A DNA stretch of 64,000 nt, taken from the NCBI RefSeq assembly GCF_014633365.1, contig NC_068339.1, positions 27,041,316-27,105,315 of the forward strand, given 5' to 3'. This DNA is from Diospyros lotus (Eukaryota; Streptophyta; Magnoliopsida; Ericales; Ebenaceae). How positions within the stretch are numbered: position 1 is the stretch's first letter; the number at the start of each line of letters is the position of its first letter. The position numbers and the translations under genes are program-made. Under the pieces are notes generated by a model. It was not told the origin of the DNA. It made no database searches and saw only the letters and a program-made list of their open reading frames with translations. Positions 35,844 to 48,280 of the stretch are shown here, piece after piece.

Positions 35844-37231
35844 TAAGATGTACGGTAGATGACTACTGGCAATAGGTACTAAATGCAGAACACGTGGTGC
35901 GATGAAGGAGTGGGTGGAGTCTGCGTCAAATAAATCACGGACATCTAAGCCATAGAATGAGAGAATACCTTATACAGTCTCATTGCCTCCCTCAACCTCT
36001 ACTATTGTCAGTGCCAACACACTGCCTGATACCTGGGGTTTGTCAGTCATGGCAGGTAGAGAAGCTGTTCCCTGTCCTCTAGTCACTGAAGATCTTTATG
36101 CTAGCCTCTAATTTGAACCCCCAGTCCATCGTCCCTCAAGTGGTGCTGGCTATGTGCATACATTGGACTTGTGACCTGGCTAGCCATAACAATAACATGT
36201 GATTCCCTAGCTGGATGTTGCACTTGACCTCCGCAGACAGGCTTTCCTCATATGACCTGGCTACCAACAATTGTAGCACACATTACCTTGTGTTACCTTA
36301 CACTGTCCTCAATGTTATCTCCCACATGTCTTGCACTTTGTAGCCTTATCCGATTCCTTGCCAGAACTAGACTCCCACCTTCTCTTTTTGTTACTGCTTC
36401 CACTTGTCTTTCCTGTAACAACTATCTTGGTTGACTGCTCCATTATGGCTTCTTGAATATTCTTTTCTATTGCATGAGCATGTCTTACCACCATAGAAAA
36501 ATCATCTTCTCGGACACCAGCCATTGCGTGTCTAATCTCTAATCTTAGGCCCCTCTCAAACTTACTAACCTTAAGGGCCTTCGACGTCACCATCTCATGA
36601 GCATATCTAGACAAGGCGATGAACTTTGCCTCATATTGAGCAACTGTCATATCTCCCTGCTACAAATCAATGAACTGGTACACCTTCTTCTTATGCACCT
36701 AGTTTGGTATGTACGTCTCATGGAACAGTGCCTTGAACTCTGCCATGTGGGTGCTCGGTCCCCAAACTATCATCTAGTGGTCTCCCACCAATGCCCTAGA
36801 TCTCCTTTCAATAGAAAGGTGCCCAACTAAACCTTTTGATCTTCTATGCATCCCATGAAACGTATAAGTCTCTCAACCTCAAGTAGCCAATTCTCTGCCT
36901 CACATGCGTTCTCTCCTCCTTTGAACTCTGATGGTCGCAATGCTATAAAAGTCTTAAAAAGGGTTGCTCCGGAACTACCCTCACATGCCGATGCTACTAG
37001 CTGAGATGCCTCACCTCACTCTTGTCGCCCCTGCTCCCATTACCCTTGCCTTAATTGAGCAGTGGTCAAAGCCTCCACGGCACGTGTGAGACTTGCCAAG
37101 GCAACCTGCAAGTCGGGAGTACCCTATTATTCTGCCCCACCAACATCTCTAGGAGCCTCAGGAGAAGGTATACTCTGCCCACAACCTCTAGTAGGCAATC
37201 GTCCTTATCCTTGTCCACTATGCGTATTCAT
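35844..37231 (-). pseudogene. Gag and start of protease of minus-strand Tekay
   Basis: The start ATG is at 37231 (MNTHSG). The capsid part shows FKTFIALRPSEFKGGENA, WLLEVERLIRFM, then MTVAQYEAKFIALSRYAHEM and FERGLRLEIRHAMAGV, the standard retrotransposon gag core. Lys/Arg-rich SSNKKRRWESSS and zinc-knuckle remnants (CKTCGR; PGHKSNVC) follow. Protease begins at LFDADSTHSFIA, where DSGATHSFI is usual, so the active site is lost. At least ten stops are spread over the frame. Confidence 0.8.
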
Positions 37232-38289
37232 GCTTCCTACATAAAGAACAATACTTAGAAACAGAATGTAGCCTCAAAGATTAACTCACCAACAAAAGAA
37301 CTTACCTTTACTCGATAACCTAGGTGTACAGGGACATCTTATCCTTAATAATTACAACCTCCCTTTGATATCAATGAATGCAGGGACACCACCCAAGTCC
37401 CCAAAGAACTAGAGCAGGTGCCCTACTGAAATAGAGACAACCTGGACCTGGACGAACCTGTCATGCATGTAACTGATAATTACTAGAGAAAAAAATATAA
37501 TAAAGAAAACTTGCCATCTCGACATGAATATCAAAACCTCAACCTGCTATACAAAAACTGATCTATAGGCTTTCATAGCCCAGGCATGCATAACATACAT
37601 CACAGACACACTGGCCACAAAATAAAACATAACCCATACAAACCCAAATAAACTGAATCAAAATGCAATCCAGAAGCAACAAAATGCATAAAAAGGAACC
37701 CCCAGGCTGACAACTGCTAGGTTTGCATGGCCCTGTACATTGCCTAACCAGGAAGTCAGGAACCACTAGACTCACTCACAACTTGGTCCTTGCCTTTACC
37801 TAGAATGAAGAGAAAACAAGGTGAGTCCAAATGGCTCAGCAAGCTCATAAAGAAAGCTAAGAGTAAACCTGTATCTCATGTGCATAACAAATCGAAACTC
37901 ATGCATAACATGGTATATAATCTCATAAACTGATAAAGGTACCAATTGTATAAGTAACAATGCACGCATATAGGTTCTTGGGGCCCAAATAAGAAATGCA
38001 CTCGCACCCAACTCCTTATAACAAACCTGCTACTACCTTGAAGGCAAATTGTACCTGTATTACGAACCGAAGCTCACTTGGGTAGGAGCTACCACACTCG
38101 CTGGCATGCATAAGCATCCAGGATAAAAAAACTAGGCACACCGGGGCATCCCTAAATGACTTGGTTCTAAAATCCATACGCCGTACAACTGTATCTCAAA
38201 ACTGGCACCATGACTTTTGCAGATGAAACAAATAAAGGGTGGCGTAGTAGACCGGACAAGATATAAATTTAACACCCGGTGTTACCGGT

Positions 38290-40950
38290 GTTAAGAGAAT
38301 GAGAAAGGAAGTGAGAAACTTCCAAAAATTCCCTTGAGAAAGTAATGGATCCTTGAGAAGAAGAGTGCCCTAAGAGAGGGGCATTTTGGTAATTTGGTAA
38401 ATTGAAAATAATTCCTAGGAGGAATTAAATTGTGAAGAATGGGAAAATGGTGGATATTAAATTATGTGAGAAAATAATTAATTTTCCCTAAAATTGGTGA
38501 ATAAATGTAGGGATGCCACATTGATGGTTGAGATGGAATCTTGGAAGCCAAGTATGGTGTCTTAGAGTGACACATGGCATTATGTGGTCCAAGATAAATG
38601 GAGAGATTTAAATAAATGTAAAAGAAATTATATTAGTCTTTCAAGCATTTAATAAGAGGCATGATGGTGTTGGATTAAAAGAAAATCCAAAAAGAAATTA
38701 AATTAGTCACCCATTAATGTCTGGAAAATATGGGATTTGTTTAAAGGGGAAAGGAAATGAATTATGTTATTTATTCTTGATGTGTGAAAATTGTCTCCAT
38801 TTATTAAATGTTGAGAAATTAATAAATCCAATGGATGGGATTTATCCTTGAGTGGGATTTGTGATCCAATGGTGATTATTTATTCTTAGATCATGGTATG
38901 GATGGCCAATGTGTATATTTATGTATTTGTGGGAAGGCCCATATCAATATATGTGGGTGTGCATGTGTGTAAATATTTTGGAAGAAATGAGAGAATTAAA
39001 AAAATTTAAAAAGGAAATTATAAATGTCTCTCAAAGCATTTATGAAGGCCATCATGATGTTGGGGAAAAAGATAAATGGAAAAGAAAGTAAAATGGTCAC
39101 CATTAATGCTTGAAAATATGGTGATTTATATAAATGAAAAATGAGGGAATCATGTCTCTCAAAAGTAATGGGTGAAATTAGTCCAATTTAAATAATTGAA
39201 AATCGGAAAAAGAATTCAAGGTATGAGATTGGGTCTTGAAATTTGAAGAATGATCCAATGGTGGTGGATGGAAGCTTGTGGTTAGTATGGATTGCCACAT
39301 GTATGTATATATATATGGTTGTAGCTAAGATGTGTTTCTAGCCAATGGTGGAGATTAGATCTCCTCAAAAGCAATGGTTGAGATTGAGATTCTCAAGAGC
39401 ACATGGATTGTGCTTTATTTGTATGGCTAGGATTTCCTCTCCAAAAGAGAAAAGAATGGAGGGTTGAGATGAAGTCTTGCATTTAAAATATAAAGACTAG
39501 GAAAAATAATCCAAAAAGAAAGGAAAGGAAAAGGAAGGAAGAAGGAAGAAGTCTTCCATTGTTTAGAGAAAAAGAAAGAGAGATAAGAAGAAGTCTCTCA
39601 TGGAGGAAAGGATGAAAAAGAAGAAGATGAAGGAATCAAGGTAAGTCCTATTTTTCTTCTCTTTATTTTTGGTATGCTTTGTATGCAAAGTAAGTTGCTT
39701 GTTGGAATGCCATCTTATATGGGAGAAGATGATGATGGGAGCTCTCTTGAGATGAAGATTTCAAGATTTCAAGAATGAGGTAAGGGATGGCCCCATGGGA
39801 GGGTGGCCTTGCAATGTGATGTAAGTATGGTTCATAAATGTGTATGTTGCATTTTGCATGTTCTATTGTGTTCATGAGACTTATGGCCATAGGGTAGTTT
39901 GGGAACATGGTGGGAATGGTGGGTTGATGCCTCTAACCATGGTGGGTTGTGAGGGCAAAGAGACCTAGCCACACTTGCATGCATTTGGCATCATATAATC
40001 TTGTTATGTTCATATTTACTTTGCATTACACCCTTATTGAGCTTAATAGCTCATGAGGGTTTTACCCTCACTTATAGGATGTCAGGCATGAGAAAGTCAA
40101 GGCAATGGTGGGATGGCTTGTAGATGCATGGGATGGAAGATTCAATACCATAGTGTGGCTTATGAAAGCCTATTTTGTGGTTGTATTTATTTGTGTTGTA
40201 ATAAGCACCATGAATGGGTGCGAGATGCATTATTTTTTCCTTTGTTGTGTAAGTGTTGTGGAAGAAGAAAAAAGGAGTATTTGTTTGTGAAATGAGGCTT
40301 TTTGGATGTTAAAATTGGGTATTTAAATTCTAAAAATTTTGGGTTAGAAAGGCCCAAGAAAAAAAAAAGAAAAAAAAAAGGGGTAAGATTGGCAGGTGGC
40401 AGCAGTCGGGCCCCGCATGTGGCCCGCAAGGGGCCATAGCGAGTAATAGGCGACATAGCAAGCGTGCGGGGGCATGCCGGGCCGCGCGGGTGAGCGGGCA
40501 GGGGAGCGATAGGCCGCGCGGGGGTGCAGAGGCGCGCGAGCGCGGGCGCGCTGGTGGCCGTACGGGTGTGCGGCCCCGTGCGGGTACGCGGTAGGCGTGC
40601 GCGGTCCCTCGTAGTTGGCGCACTGCGGGGCCCCGCGTGGACCCTGGGCACTCCAGTAGGCCCTACTGGCCAATTTTTTTTAAAAAAAAATTAAAATTTG
40701 GGATTATTGGGGCATTTCTTAATTGATTTTGGGTCCCGGAGGAATTTTCAAAATAAAGGGATTTTCGGGCATTTTTTGAGATAAATGCTGAATTTTTAAA
40801 AAATGAAAATTTTGAGTTTTTCCTTGAATCTTGGGAAATCAATGGGTTGATTAAAATGGTGATTTTATGGAACCCGGTGGAATTCTTAGAAAGAAGAAGA
40901 ATTAAAATAAATAAAAAATGGCAATTGGAGCAATTTTAATAGAAATTAAA
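38290..40950 (+). mobile_element. LTR-like insertion D with GC-rich tract, limits approximate
   Basis: This stretch separates two parts of LTR C. It opens near the inverted sequence aacacccggtgttaccggtgtt. It contains LTR-like phrases such as gagcttaatagctcatgagg and ccctcacttataggatgtca near 40035-40085, in the orientation of LTRs A and E. I could not find a TG...CA end or a target duplication, so the boundaries and even the single-insertion reading are uncertain. Confidence 0.45.
40390..40672. repeat. Very GC-rich tract with CCGCGCGG words
   Basis: About 280 bp of mostly G and C, full of CpG, lies between A-rich stretches on both sides. It includes gccgcgcggg twice, gcgcgcgagcgcgggcgcgc, and gcggggccccgc. 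Arg/Pro-rich open frames over it in all minus frames are a composition effect. Confidence 0.85.
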
Positions 40951-41461
40951 TAGTCAAGTGTGGTATGGTTAAAATCCAAATTTGCTAATAGATCCTGGGG
41001 GTGAGGGAATGGAATAACAAAGCCTAGTTCCCACCTAGGGCATTTCATGTTGAAACATAGTCTACTCTTCACATAAGGCTGGGCATGTGAGCAATTCGGT
41101 TGATTGTTCACGAGTGGCACCCGTAAGTGGGAACGAGGCATTACAACAAAGCCCCCATAAGCCAAGCATCTTGCCAAGCCTCGCCTAAATAGCAAAACAC
41201 ACACCAAATGGAAATGCTCGTTCTTAATAAGTAATAACTAAATATCATGGTCGTGTGACAAGCACTCAAGATTAAATGGACCACCCAAAATGCAAAAACT
41301 AGTCTCAAGCATACAAAACATGCATTTGAAAATATCGTATGTGATTAATTGGTTGGAATAGGGAAAGTATTGTGATAAAACATACAAATATCCCCTATGG
41401 ACACTAGCTAGACTCCACCCCGAAGGTACCTATCTTCATTCCGACGAAAGAAAATAAGAGT

Positions 41462-43008
41462 TGATGGGTGTCAAATCCAACAAATAATAAATTCTTGCTC
41501 TTAAAAATATGAATTGTGATAGTGATGAGCAAGGTCGTATCCACAGGGATTGGTTAGATCTATTCCTTTGAAAAAAATAGAATAAATAGAAGAAACGATT
41601 GGCGGGTTTGTATTTTGAAATTTAAACAATTAAAAATAAAATATTATTCTAAATTAATAAGACAAATCAGAATGTAACAAAATTAAAGTAATCAATAGAA
41701 ACGCTTCCAGTAGAAAGGATTGATTCTCACCAATGGTTATAACACTGATCATTGATGCCAAAGTCACTAATTTTCCTTGAATACTTGACCTTAGAAAGAA
41801 CAACAAGCTTTGTTCATTCAATGTTTCCCATACTTTTTAATTAATTAAAACAAGCTCTTCAATTAACCCTTACCTTCAAACAACCCTAGAACAAGCTCTC
41901 TAGAATTTGATTCAATGGCAGCATTAAACTTTGTAGAAACAAGACCAAATCTGAACAATAAACACACAAGCTCAGTTTATTTAATTCAACACATGTACTC
42001 CCTAGGAATTGAATGAAAACTTATCCATAATCATCAAGCCTAGTTGCTACTTATGCAAGAAAGACCAAACTATTACGGATTTGGTATTCAAGCTAGCAAT
42101 AGATCATGCATCAAGAATTGAATAGCGGTCGTCTATGCAATCAAAACACACAATCATAAACATTAAAATCAGAAGATACATGAATATTCAAGAGAAAATC
42201 AGATTGCAAATAAACTCAAAAAGATCTCACAGTGTTCTTCACCATGGCTTCAAAATATCCTTCTACCGAAAAACCAAAGTTTAGCCACACATAATGAGAG
42301 AAATAACACAAAAAGAAGAGAAAAATATGAAAAGGATGCCTCTTCCCCCTCTTCGATGTGCTTCTCTGCCTCTTTTTCTTCCTAGACGTCCCCCCCCCCC
42401 CTCGAGCTTGGATCAAGACTTTAAATATCCCCCAACAAAAGAATCCAAATCAACCTAGGAATTAGGGCTCCTAGACTCCCGTAACTTAAAATCCGGTTTT
42501 GGGTCGTATAAAGAGCGTTTTGGGCTTTGTCCCCTTCTTAATAATTGTAGTTCAGAATGTTTATATGAATTCAGGCTTTTGAATCACTCGATTTTGACTT
42601 CAGAAGCTCAAGTTATGGCCTTTTAAAGATTTCATGTTTGTGCAGAATTCTAATCTAATTAGGATTTGGCCCAGCTTTTCGACCCTAACTTCAAGAAATA
42701 TTTGGAGGCCCAAACGAACTCGGATTTGGACAAGTCATACCATTATGGAAACCCCAAGAAGTCCTATACAAAATATCTGAAGATATTATTCATTTTCTTG
42801 AACTCTAACATGTTCGAAAATCTGCAAGAAGCCCGAAAGGTCAAAATATTAAAAAGCTGAAATTTTGTAAGTAAAAGCCCAATTTATTCTAACCTATCCA
42901 AAATTGCCTTAACCATAAAAATAAGTATAAATCAACACAATAAGGCATAAATCTCACCCAAGAGACCATATGTAAGGAAAATAAATATATGCAATTATGC
43001 ACTCATCA
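41462..43008 (-). mobile_element. Solo LTR G (Athila/Tat-type) inside LTR C
   Basis: It runs from tgatgggtgtca to gcactcatca with the duplication agagt (41457-41461 and 43009-43013). The phrase gtcgtatccacagggattgg near its left end is typical of this LTR class. Orientation is inferred from that phrase. No coding content, and a C-run near 42390-42403. Confidence 0.9.
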
Positions 43009-43659
43009 AGAGTGAACAAACTCTCCCGAGCCATTTCAAAGACTCAATACTTCATCTAGATTGCTCCCTGCAGGACACAAAAGCAACCCAAAAGGAATAT
43101 TCAAAACCACCTGCCCATGTTTGAATGTTTGAATAAAAAACATATATAGCTACATGAACCATAATTTAATCCACACAAGGTCTCAGCCATGCCTAGGGTC
43201 TCGACTAAATAGTACAATTAAGAGTCACACCATGGGCATAGAATCTCGGCAATATATAGATATAATTCACCCTTCTGCCACTTAACTCGAAGTATAACCA
43301 TGCTCCTCACCCATGTATATACGTATTTATATATATATACATAACTATACATTCATAACAAAGAACCAACCCACTCACCTACGCAAGCTAAATTAAGGAA
43401 CCTCAAAGGAAACAAGGGAAGGGAAATGAAAAGGAAGAGCTTGCCTACAGGACTTCTCCTTCCTCTTCTCCTTCTTCTTCTTTTTCAATGCGTTTCTTCT
43501 TCTCTGCCAAACAACAATGAGCTATCTCTCTCAGCTATATATATATATAATCAAGGCGCTTAGAACATGAGTGGGACACAAGTCAAACACCGAAGATAAT
43601 TCTCCACCGCCTAAGCTCCATTCCCCCGAGATAATGCCCTGGGATTTCAAGATTAATTG

Positions 43660-44140
43660 AGTTCATCCGGATGCTGGAAGGAGGCATCCGAATGTGAGGG
43701 GAAATAGCTGAAAAAAATGAACATTCTGGATAGATTTGACACATTCTCAAATTTTGTGCATAACTCTCTCGTCCGTTCTCCGATTGATGTGATTCAAGAT
43801 GCTATGGAAATACAAGAGAAAAATGTACAACTTTCTTGTTTTAAGTTTTTTGAGATTCGGGCGGGATCAAGGTCAAAATTGGGTTGAAAGGTGGTAACTA
43901 CAATGCTGAAACATGGCCATCCGGATGCAAAAGCTCATATCTAAATATCACCAATTCATATCCAAATGTTATAGTCCCATATACGGATCTCACTCACAAA
44001 AACTCAAAGAGACATTCAGATATCCCTCCAACCATCCTGGATATCACTCACATAACTCAAAGAAATCATCCGAATGCTCCACACTATATCCGGATAACAA
44101 TGACTACCTATCTGAATAGCCTCATGCCCTATTTGGATAT
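43660..44140. repeat. Decayed CATCCGGATG/CATTCGAATG word cluster in LTR C
   Basis: Words such as catccggatgc (43666), catccgaatg (43687, 44069) and atatccggata (44087) occur, plus many one-base relatives. They flank a block whose reverse complement matches the Tekay LTR at about 30640-30780. Confidence 0.75.
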
Positions 44141-44293
44141 TTCAATAAATTTTTAAATATATACACATACACCACACCCATACATCCAAATACTTACAAA
44201 ATAATTACTAAAAACTACCTACTACACATTTAGGCTAACTAATTCAATCTCAACACATAATAAACATTGCATAATTAGATTTTGATCGTTACA

Positions 44294-44465
44294 GTAGCTA
44301 TATCACTATTATTGTGCCAAAATCATCTTAGTGATATTTTGTTTTTTCTACCTGTGGTTTTTCCCAATTTGGTTTTCCCCGTTAAATTCTATGTTACTTT
44401 GTGTGCTTGATAGTTTGATTATGGTTTTTATCGATCCAAAATCCTAACAAAGTGATATTAAAGCC
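44294..44465 (+). repeat. Copia 5' LTR remnant and primer binding site
   Basis: 44294-44449 matches the last part of the 3' LTR (gtgtgcttgatggtttgat, then atccaaaatcctaaca). Directly after it, aagtgatattaaagcc is a decayed form of the usual initiator-Met site tggtatcagagcc. Confidence 0.8.
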
Positions 44466-45362
44466 ATTGGACCAAACCACCATCTTTTGAAAGATCTCAC
44501 CCTTTGGATTTATAAGTCTTCATCATACTTTTCAATTAAGGTTTCAAGTTTCCCTAGCTACCGCTATCGTCACTGTCGCTGTCACCGATGCTAGCTATTA
44601 CTAGCTCTGGTTTGTCGACCACCTCATCATCGACCACTGACGACCTTTTTCCAGTCACCATCTATCGCATCTGACTAGGTGGCTTTCATGTCATTATGCC
44701 TCCCCTAATTGATGTGTCTTCTCTGGTGATCTCTTTTGCGACCAACTAACAAACAGTCGGTGTCATCATTTTGTTTTCTTGTCTGATTATTCGTCCACCA
44801 TCGTGCTTTCCACAGCTATTATTTTGCGTCAACTTCTCCTTTTCTTTTTTAGCCACAGTGGCCATTGACTACCTTAGATTCTCGATCGACCGACCACCAT
44901 CATCAATCTTCACTACAAATGCTGTCAACTATCTTCTCCAGTCATATTCCTCTACTCTTCCATTGATCGCTCCTCCACCAGTGACCGTTTGACTGTTGGC
45001 CTCCCCTTTCTACTGTTGATCTACTTTATCTTTACCATTAATGCGTAGTTCAAGCTAATCTTTAGCTTAACCCAGATCCTACCCAAATCTGAACGATCTA
45101 GTTTAGACCTGCCTAACCTACAAAGATCCATATCTGCTTCAAATCTGACCCATCAGACTAGATCCGACCTGCCAGATATGTCCAGCCCAGATTTACCTAG
45201 ATTTGCTACCTAGATTCACTATTATGGTTTCTTTTCTATTGGAATTTTATTTATCAATCTTTTGACATTATTTGGGGTTATTTAATTTTTGTAATAGCTA
45301 CTTTGAAGTATGATATTCGATTATTAGATAGGAATATTAAATTCTTACTATAACAGGTTAAG
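44466..45362. other. Copia leader region, no gene
   Basis: This is the untranslated leader between the primer site and gag. Short repeats of cgaccacca and ccagatc-type words occur. No ORF is convincing. Confidence 0.5.
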
Positions 45363-46075
45363 ATGTGTGCAATTTTGGCACTAATTGATTTAGATGATAC
45401 ACTTTTGGGCTATGATAAAATTCCACAATCATGGAGTACTGAAGAAAAAAAGTGTATCGATTGTAAAGTCTTATCTCAAATACATTTTCATTTAACAAAA
45501 ACAAATTTTGCAAGATGTTTTTAAAGAAAAAACTATTATTACTTTATGGTTGAAATTAAAACAGCTATGTATAATTAAAAGCTTAACCAGTAAGTTGCAT
45601 CTCAAACAGAGGCTATATTCTCATCGAATGGAAGAAGGTATGTCTATTGAAAACCATTTAACATGTTTTAAGGAAATCGTTTCTGATTTGGAAAGTATGG
45701 AAGTTAAATATGATGATGAAGATTTAGGTACAATTTTGTTATGTTCTCTACTAACCTCATATTTAACTTTTAGAGACACTATACTCTATAGCCATGACAC
45801 TATAACTTTAGATGAAGTTTATGATGTTTGGTTCTTGAAAGAGAAAATTGATAAGCAATTATTGGAAAATTTTGAAAATCAAGGAGAAGGTCTGTTAATT
45901 AGAGGGAGAACACATGATAGAAATTTTGTTGGCGAAAGAAAAGGTCTAAGTCTAGAAATAAAACAAAACCTGTAATTATTGTAAAAAAAAAAAAAAACAC
46001 ATTAAGAAGGAGTGTTATAAACTGTAGAATAAACTTAAGAGATAAGAATCTGATGAGAAAGGAAAACAACCAGAC
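45363..46075 (+). pseudogene. Copia gag with zinc knuckle
   Basis: It opens MCAILALIDLDDTLLGYD, has a frameshift near 45505-45510, then runs from 45508 with KEKTIITLWLKLKQLCIIKS, HLKQRLYSHRMEEGMSIENHL, FKEIVSDLESMEVKYDDED. This is the gag core of Tork-type copia elements. The CCHC knuckle (CNYCKKK...HIKKECYK) near 45968-46018 has an expanded A-run in it and a frame change. Confidence 0.85.
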
Positions 46076-46346
46076 TTTAGGTGAAACCAATATTGTTGAA
46101 GATAATAGTAGTGATTGGGAACTTATGGTGGTAACTAATAAGATTGCCAAGACTTATGAAGATTGGATCCTTGACACGGTATGCATGTTTCATATGTCTC
46201 CTAATAGGGATTAGTTTTTAACATATAAAAGTTTGACTACTGGTGATGTGTTGATGAAAATAATTTTTCTTGTAAAATTGCTAGCATTGTAACAGTTAAA
46301 ATTAAGATATTTGATGGTATTGTTAGAACTTTAACTGATGTCAGAC
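46076..46346 (+). pseudogene. Copia protease, split by solo LTR H
   Basis: The active site reads DWILDTVCMFHMSPNRD, where DTGCSFHM is usual, so the catalytic Gly-Cys context is altered. It is followed by a TAG and frameshifts. RTLTDVR is reached at 46346 and continues after the LTR at 48281. Confidence 0.8.
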
Positions 46347-48275
46347 TGTAATGGCTTGCCTCTCAGAGCCCCCACTAGCATAGAGGATCCATGAGAGTCA
46401 TTAGTAGAATGATATAAAAGCAACTTAAACCACACCACCATCACATGCCACATAAATAACATATGAAACATGATAATGAAACCATTAGGCATACACATTT
46501 AACCTGACAAAAGATACATCCTCTAAATACAATCATCAAGTCAAAACCATAAAAACATCTATACACGTTCGAGCTCGAGACTCTAACTAGCTCTAGCAAT
46601 GCAACATAAAATACCCCAGGACCTTTCTTCAGGTGAGCTTTATACACATCTACATGACACGAGATTAGCCCCTATTGGACTTGCCCTCAGCCTTGTCTTT
46701 GCCCTTACCTGGAATCATGCAAAGCAAAAGAATGAGTCACAAGGCTCATAACAACGAGTAAAGAAGACATGATCCAAGAATAAAGAAATATCAATAACTC
46801 ATCACTAGCAACCCAATCAAAATAGTTGTATAAGCTAAGGAATCATGCTAATGCCATGCATACCAAACAACCCGAGAGTAAATGCAAACATAAGCAACAC
46901 CTTGACATGACATCTTGCATCCACAACCACCACTGACACTTGGGGACATAAAGCTTACTCCTAGGGCTGGGCCCTCTTTCCACACAACCCTTGCGGATAT
47001 GCAGCTCCCACCCAAGGTTATAACCATAAAACAAACCACGAGGTTATTGGGGCCATAAAGCTCACTCCTAGGGTGATGCTCATGAGTACATACACCCTTA
47101 AGGACATTCTGGTCCCACCCAATGCCTCAATACACCCTTATACCATGCACAAGGAAAAAATAATGCCAATAAGCCCACACTATGCACATTAACCACGTAT
47201 GTATAAGTAAAACATGCTCATGTAGTGTCCTCTAACCCCTTTCAAATGCACACAAATGGGGTTCAATGCCATGCTAATGAATGCATAACCACCCGCCAAG
47301 AATAATTAGACCTATTTTGGGGCCAAGAAAAAACCACCACAAACTTTTCCAAATAATTCAGATTCTATTCCAAATCAAATCTTATCGAGTCTAGTTTACA
47401 ATGCAACAAACAAATCTCGAATCAGAATTTTCTATTGAAAGTTATGCCCAAAGATAAAAACGGTCGTCTGCCTTTCAAAAATGGTCAATAGGTGCTGCAA
47501 ACGATTGACAGTTTCCTCCAAAATTGTCAACCGAAAGAAGAACAAAACCCCTCTCAAGACATACCAAATGCAAGAAAAATAGAGGAAGGTTCATACCATC
47601 AACCCCTATCCCCAAAGCACCATTGCTTTTAGGATTGTAGGGTGACACTAGCCCTACTTTGAAACCCAAGAGAGACCAACAAGGTAAAACAAGAAACATT
47701 GGAGATTTATAAAGGTTTCTACATAACCCTTCAACACAACTATCTTTTAGGAAAAAATATAATTTCCACGCTTAAATCCCCAAACATCAAGACTAGAAGC
47801 TTAAGAAAGATAAGAGGGACTAAAAGTTGCATTAAAAGTATTTCTTGATGATCTCACTTGAGATGATGCCTCCAAATACCCTTAACTTCACACCTTCAAC
47901 AAGTAAGCCTAGCAAGAAGAGAAAGAGAAGAAGATGATGAATATATACCCAACCTCTTAACCTCTTTGGAGCCCAAACACCCAAGGAGAAAGAAGGAGAA
48001 GAACCCTACCTTCTTGCCCTTGGTGCCAAAACACTTAAATAAGAATTCCATATGTTTAAATAATAGCTTAAACATTAAATCAATACTATACAATATTTCC
48101 ACACATACCTTAAGCCAATGCGGGTCCCACTACCATTTAAGTCAAATATTTGACTTTTCCACTTCCATTGCACATCACCTAAAAATATCACATATAATTC
48201 ACCAAATTATTAATCTAATAAAATAAATATATCAATCCAAAATATATCACCTGGACCTACAAACAGGTCGTCACA
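46347..48275 (-). mobile_element. Solo LTR H inside copia protease
   Basis: It runs from tgtaatggcttg to caggtcgtcaca, flanked by cagac (46342-46346 and 48276-48280). Orientation is minus by cttacctggaatcat near 46705. It shares agctttatacacatcta (near 46635) with the matching sites of B, I and J. A few ttgacagt and ttgtcaac words occur at about 47500-47540. A duplicated segment (aagctcactcctagggytg) occurs at about 46950 and 47059. Confidence 0.92.
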
Positions 48276-48280
48276 CAGAC

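Larger units (their letters stand above)
35844..44293 (-). mobile_element. Minus-strand Tekay-like element, cut by plus-strand Tekay
   Basis: It holds the 5' LTR (37379-44293, interrupted), a decayed initiator-Met-type primer site around 37361-37373 (reads tttgatatca where ctgatacca is expected), gag and the first part of protease. The rest of pol and the 3' LTR must lie left of the window, since the plus-strand Tekay inserted into the protease at 35843/35844. It is itself inserted in the 5' LTR of the copia at 44294. Confidence 0.75.
37379..44293 (-). repeat. 5' LTR (C) of minus-strand Tekay, twice interrupted
   Basis: It begins about tgcagggacacc and ends gatcgttaca. Net length is near 2.7 kb after removing D (about 38290-40950) and G (41462-43008). 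It carries tttacctagaatgaag and ggctcagcaagctc near 37795-37845, and ccccataagccaagcatc near 41150, all shared with LTRs B and I in the same orientation. Near its right end is a word cluster (43660-44140). The left limit is accurate to a few bases only. Confidence 0.7.

Noticed and set aside
40187..40673. Overlapping Arg/Pro/Ala-rich frames of 97-154 codons on the minus strand
   Set aside because: All three frames are open because the tract is almost pure G and C; no conserved motif.
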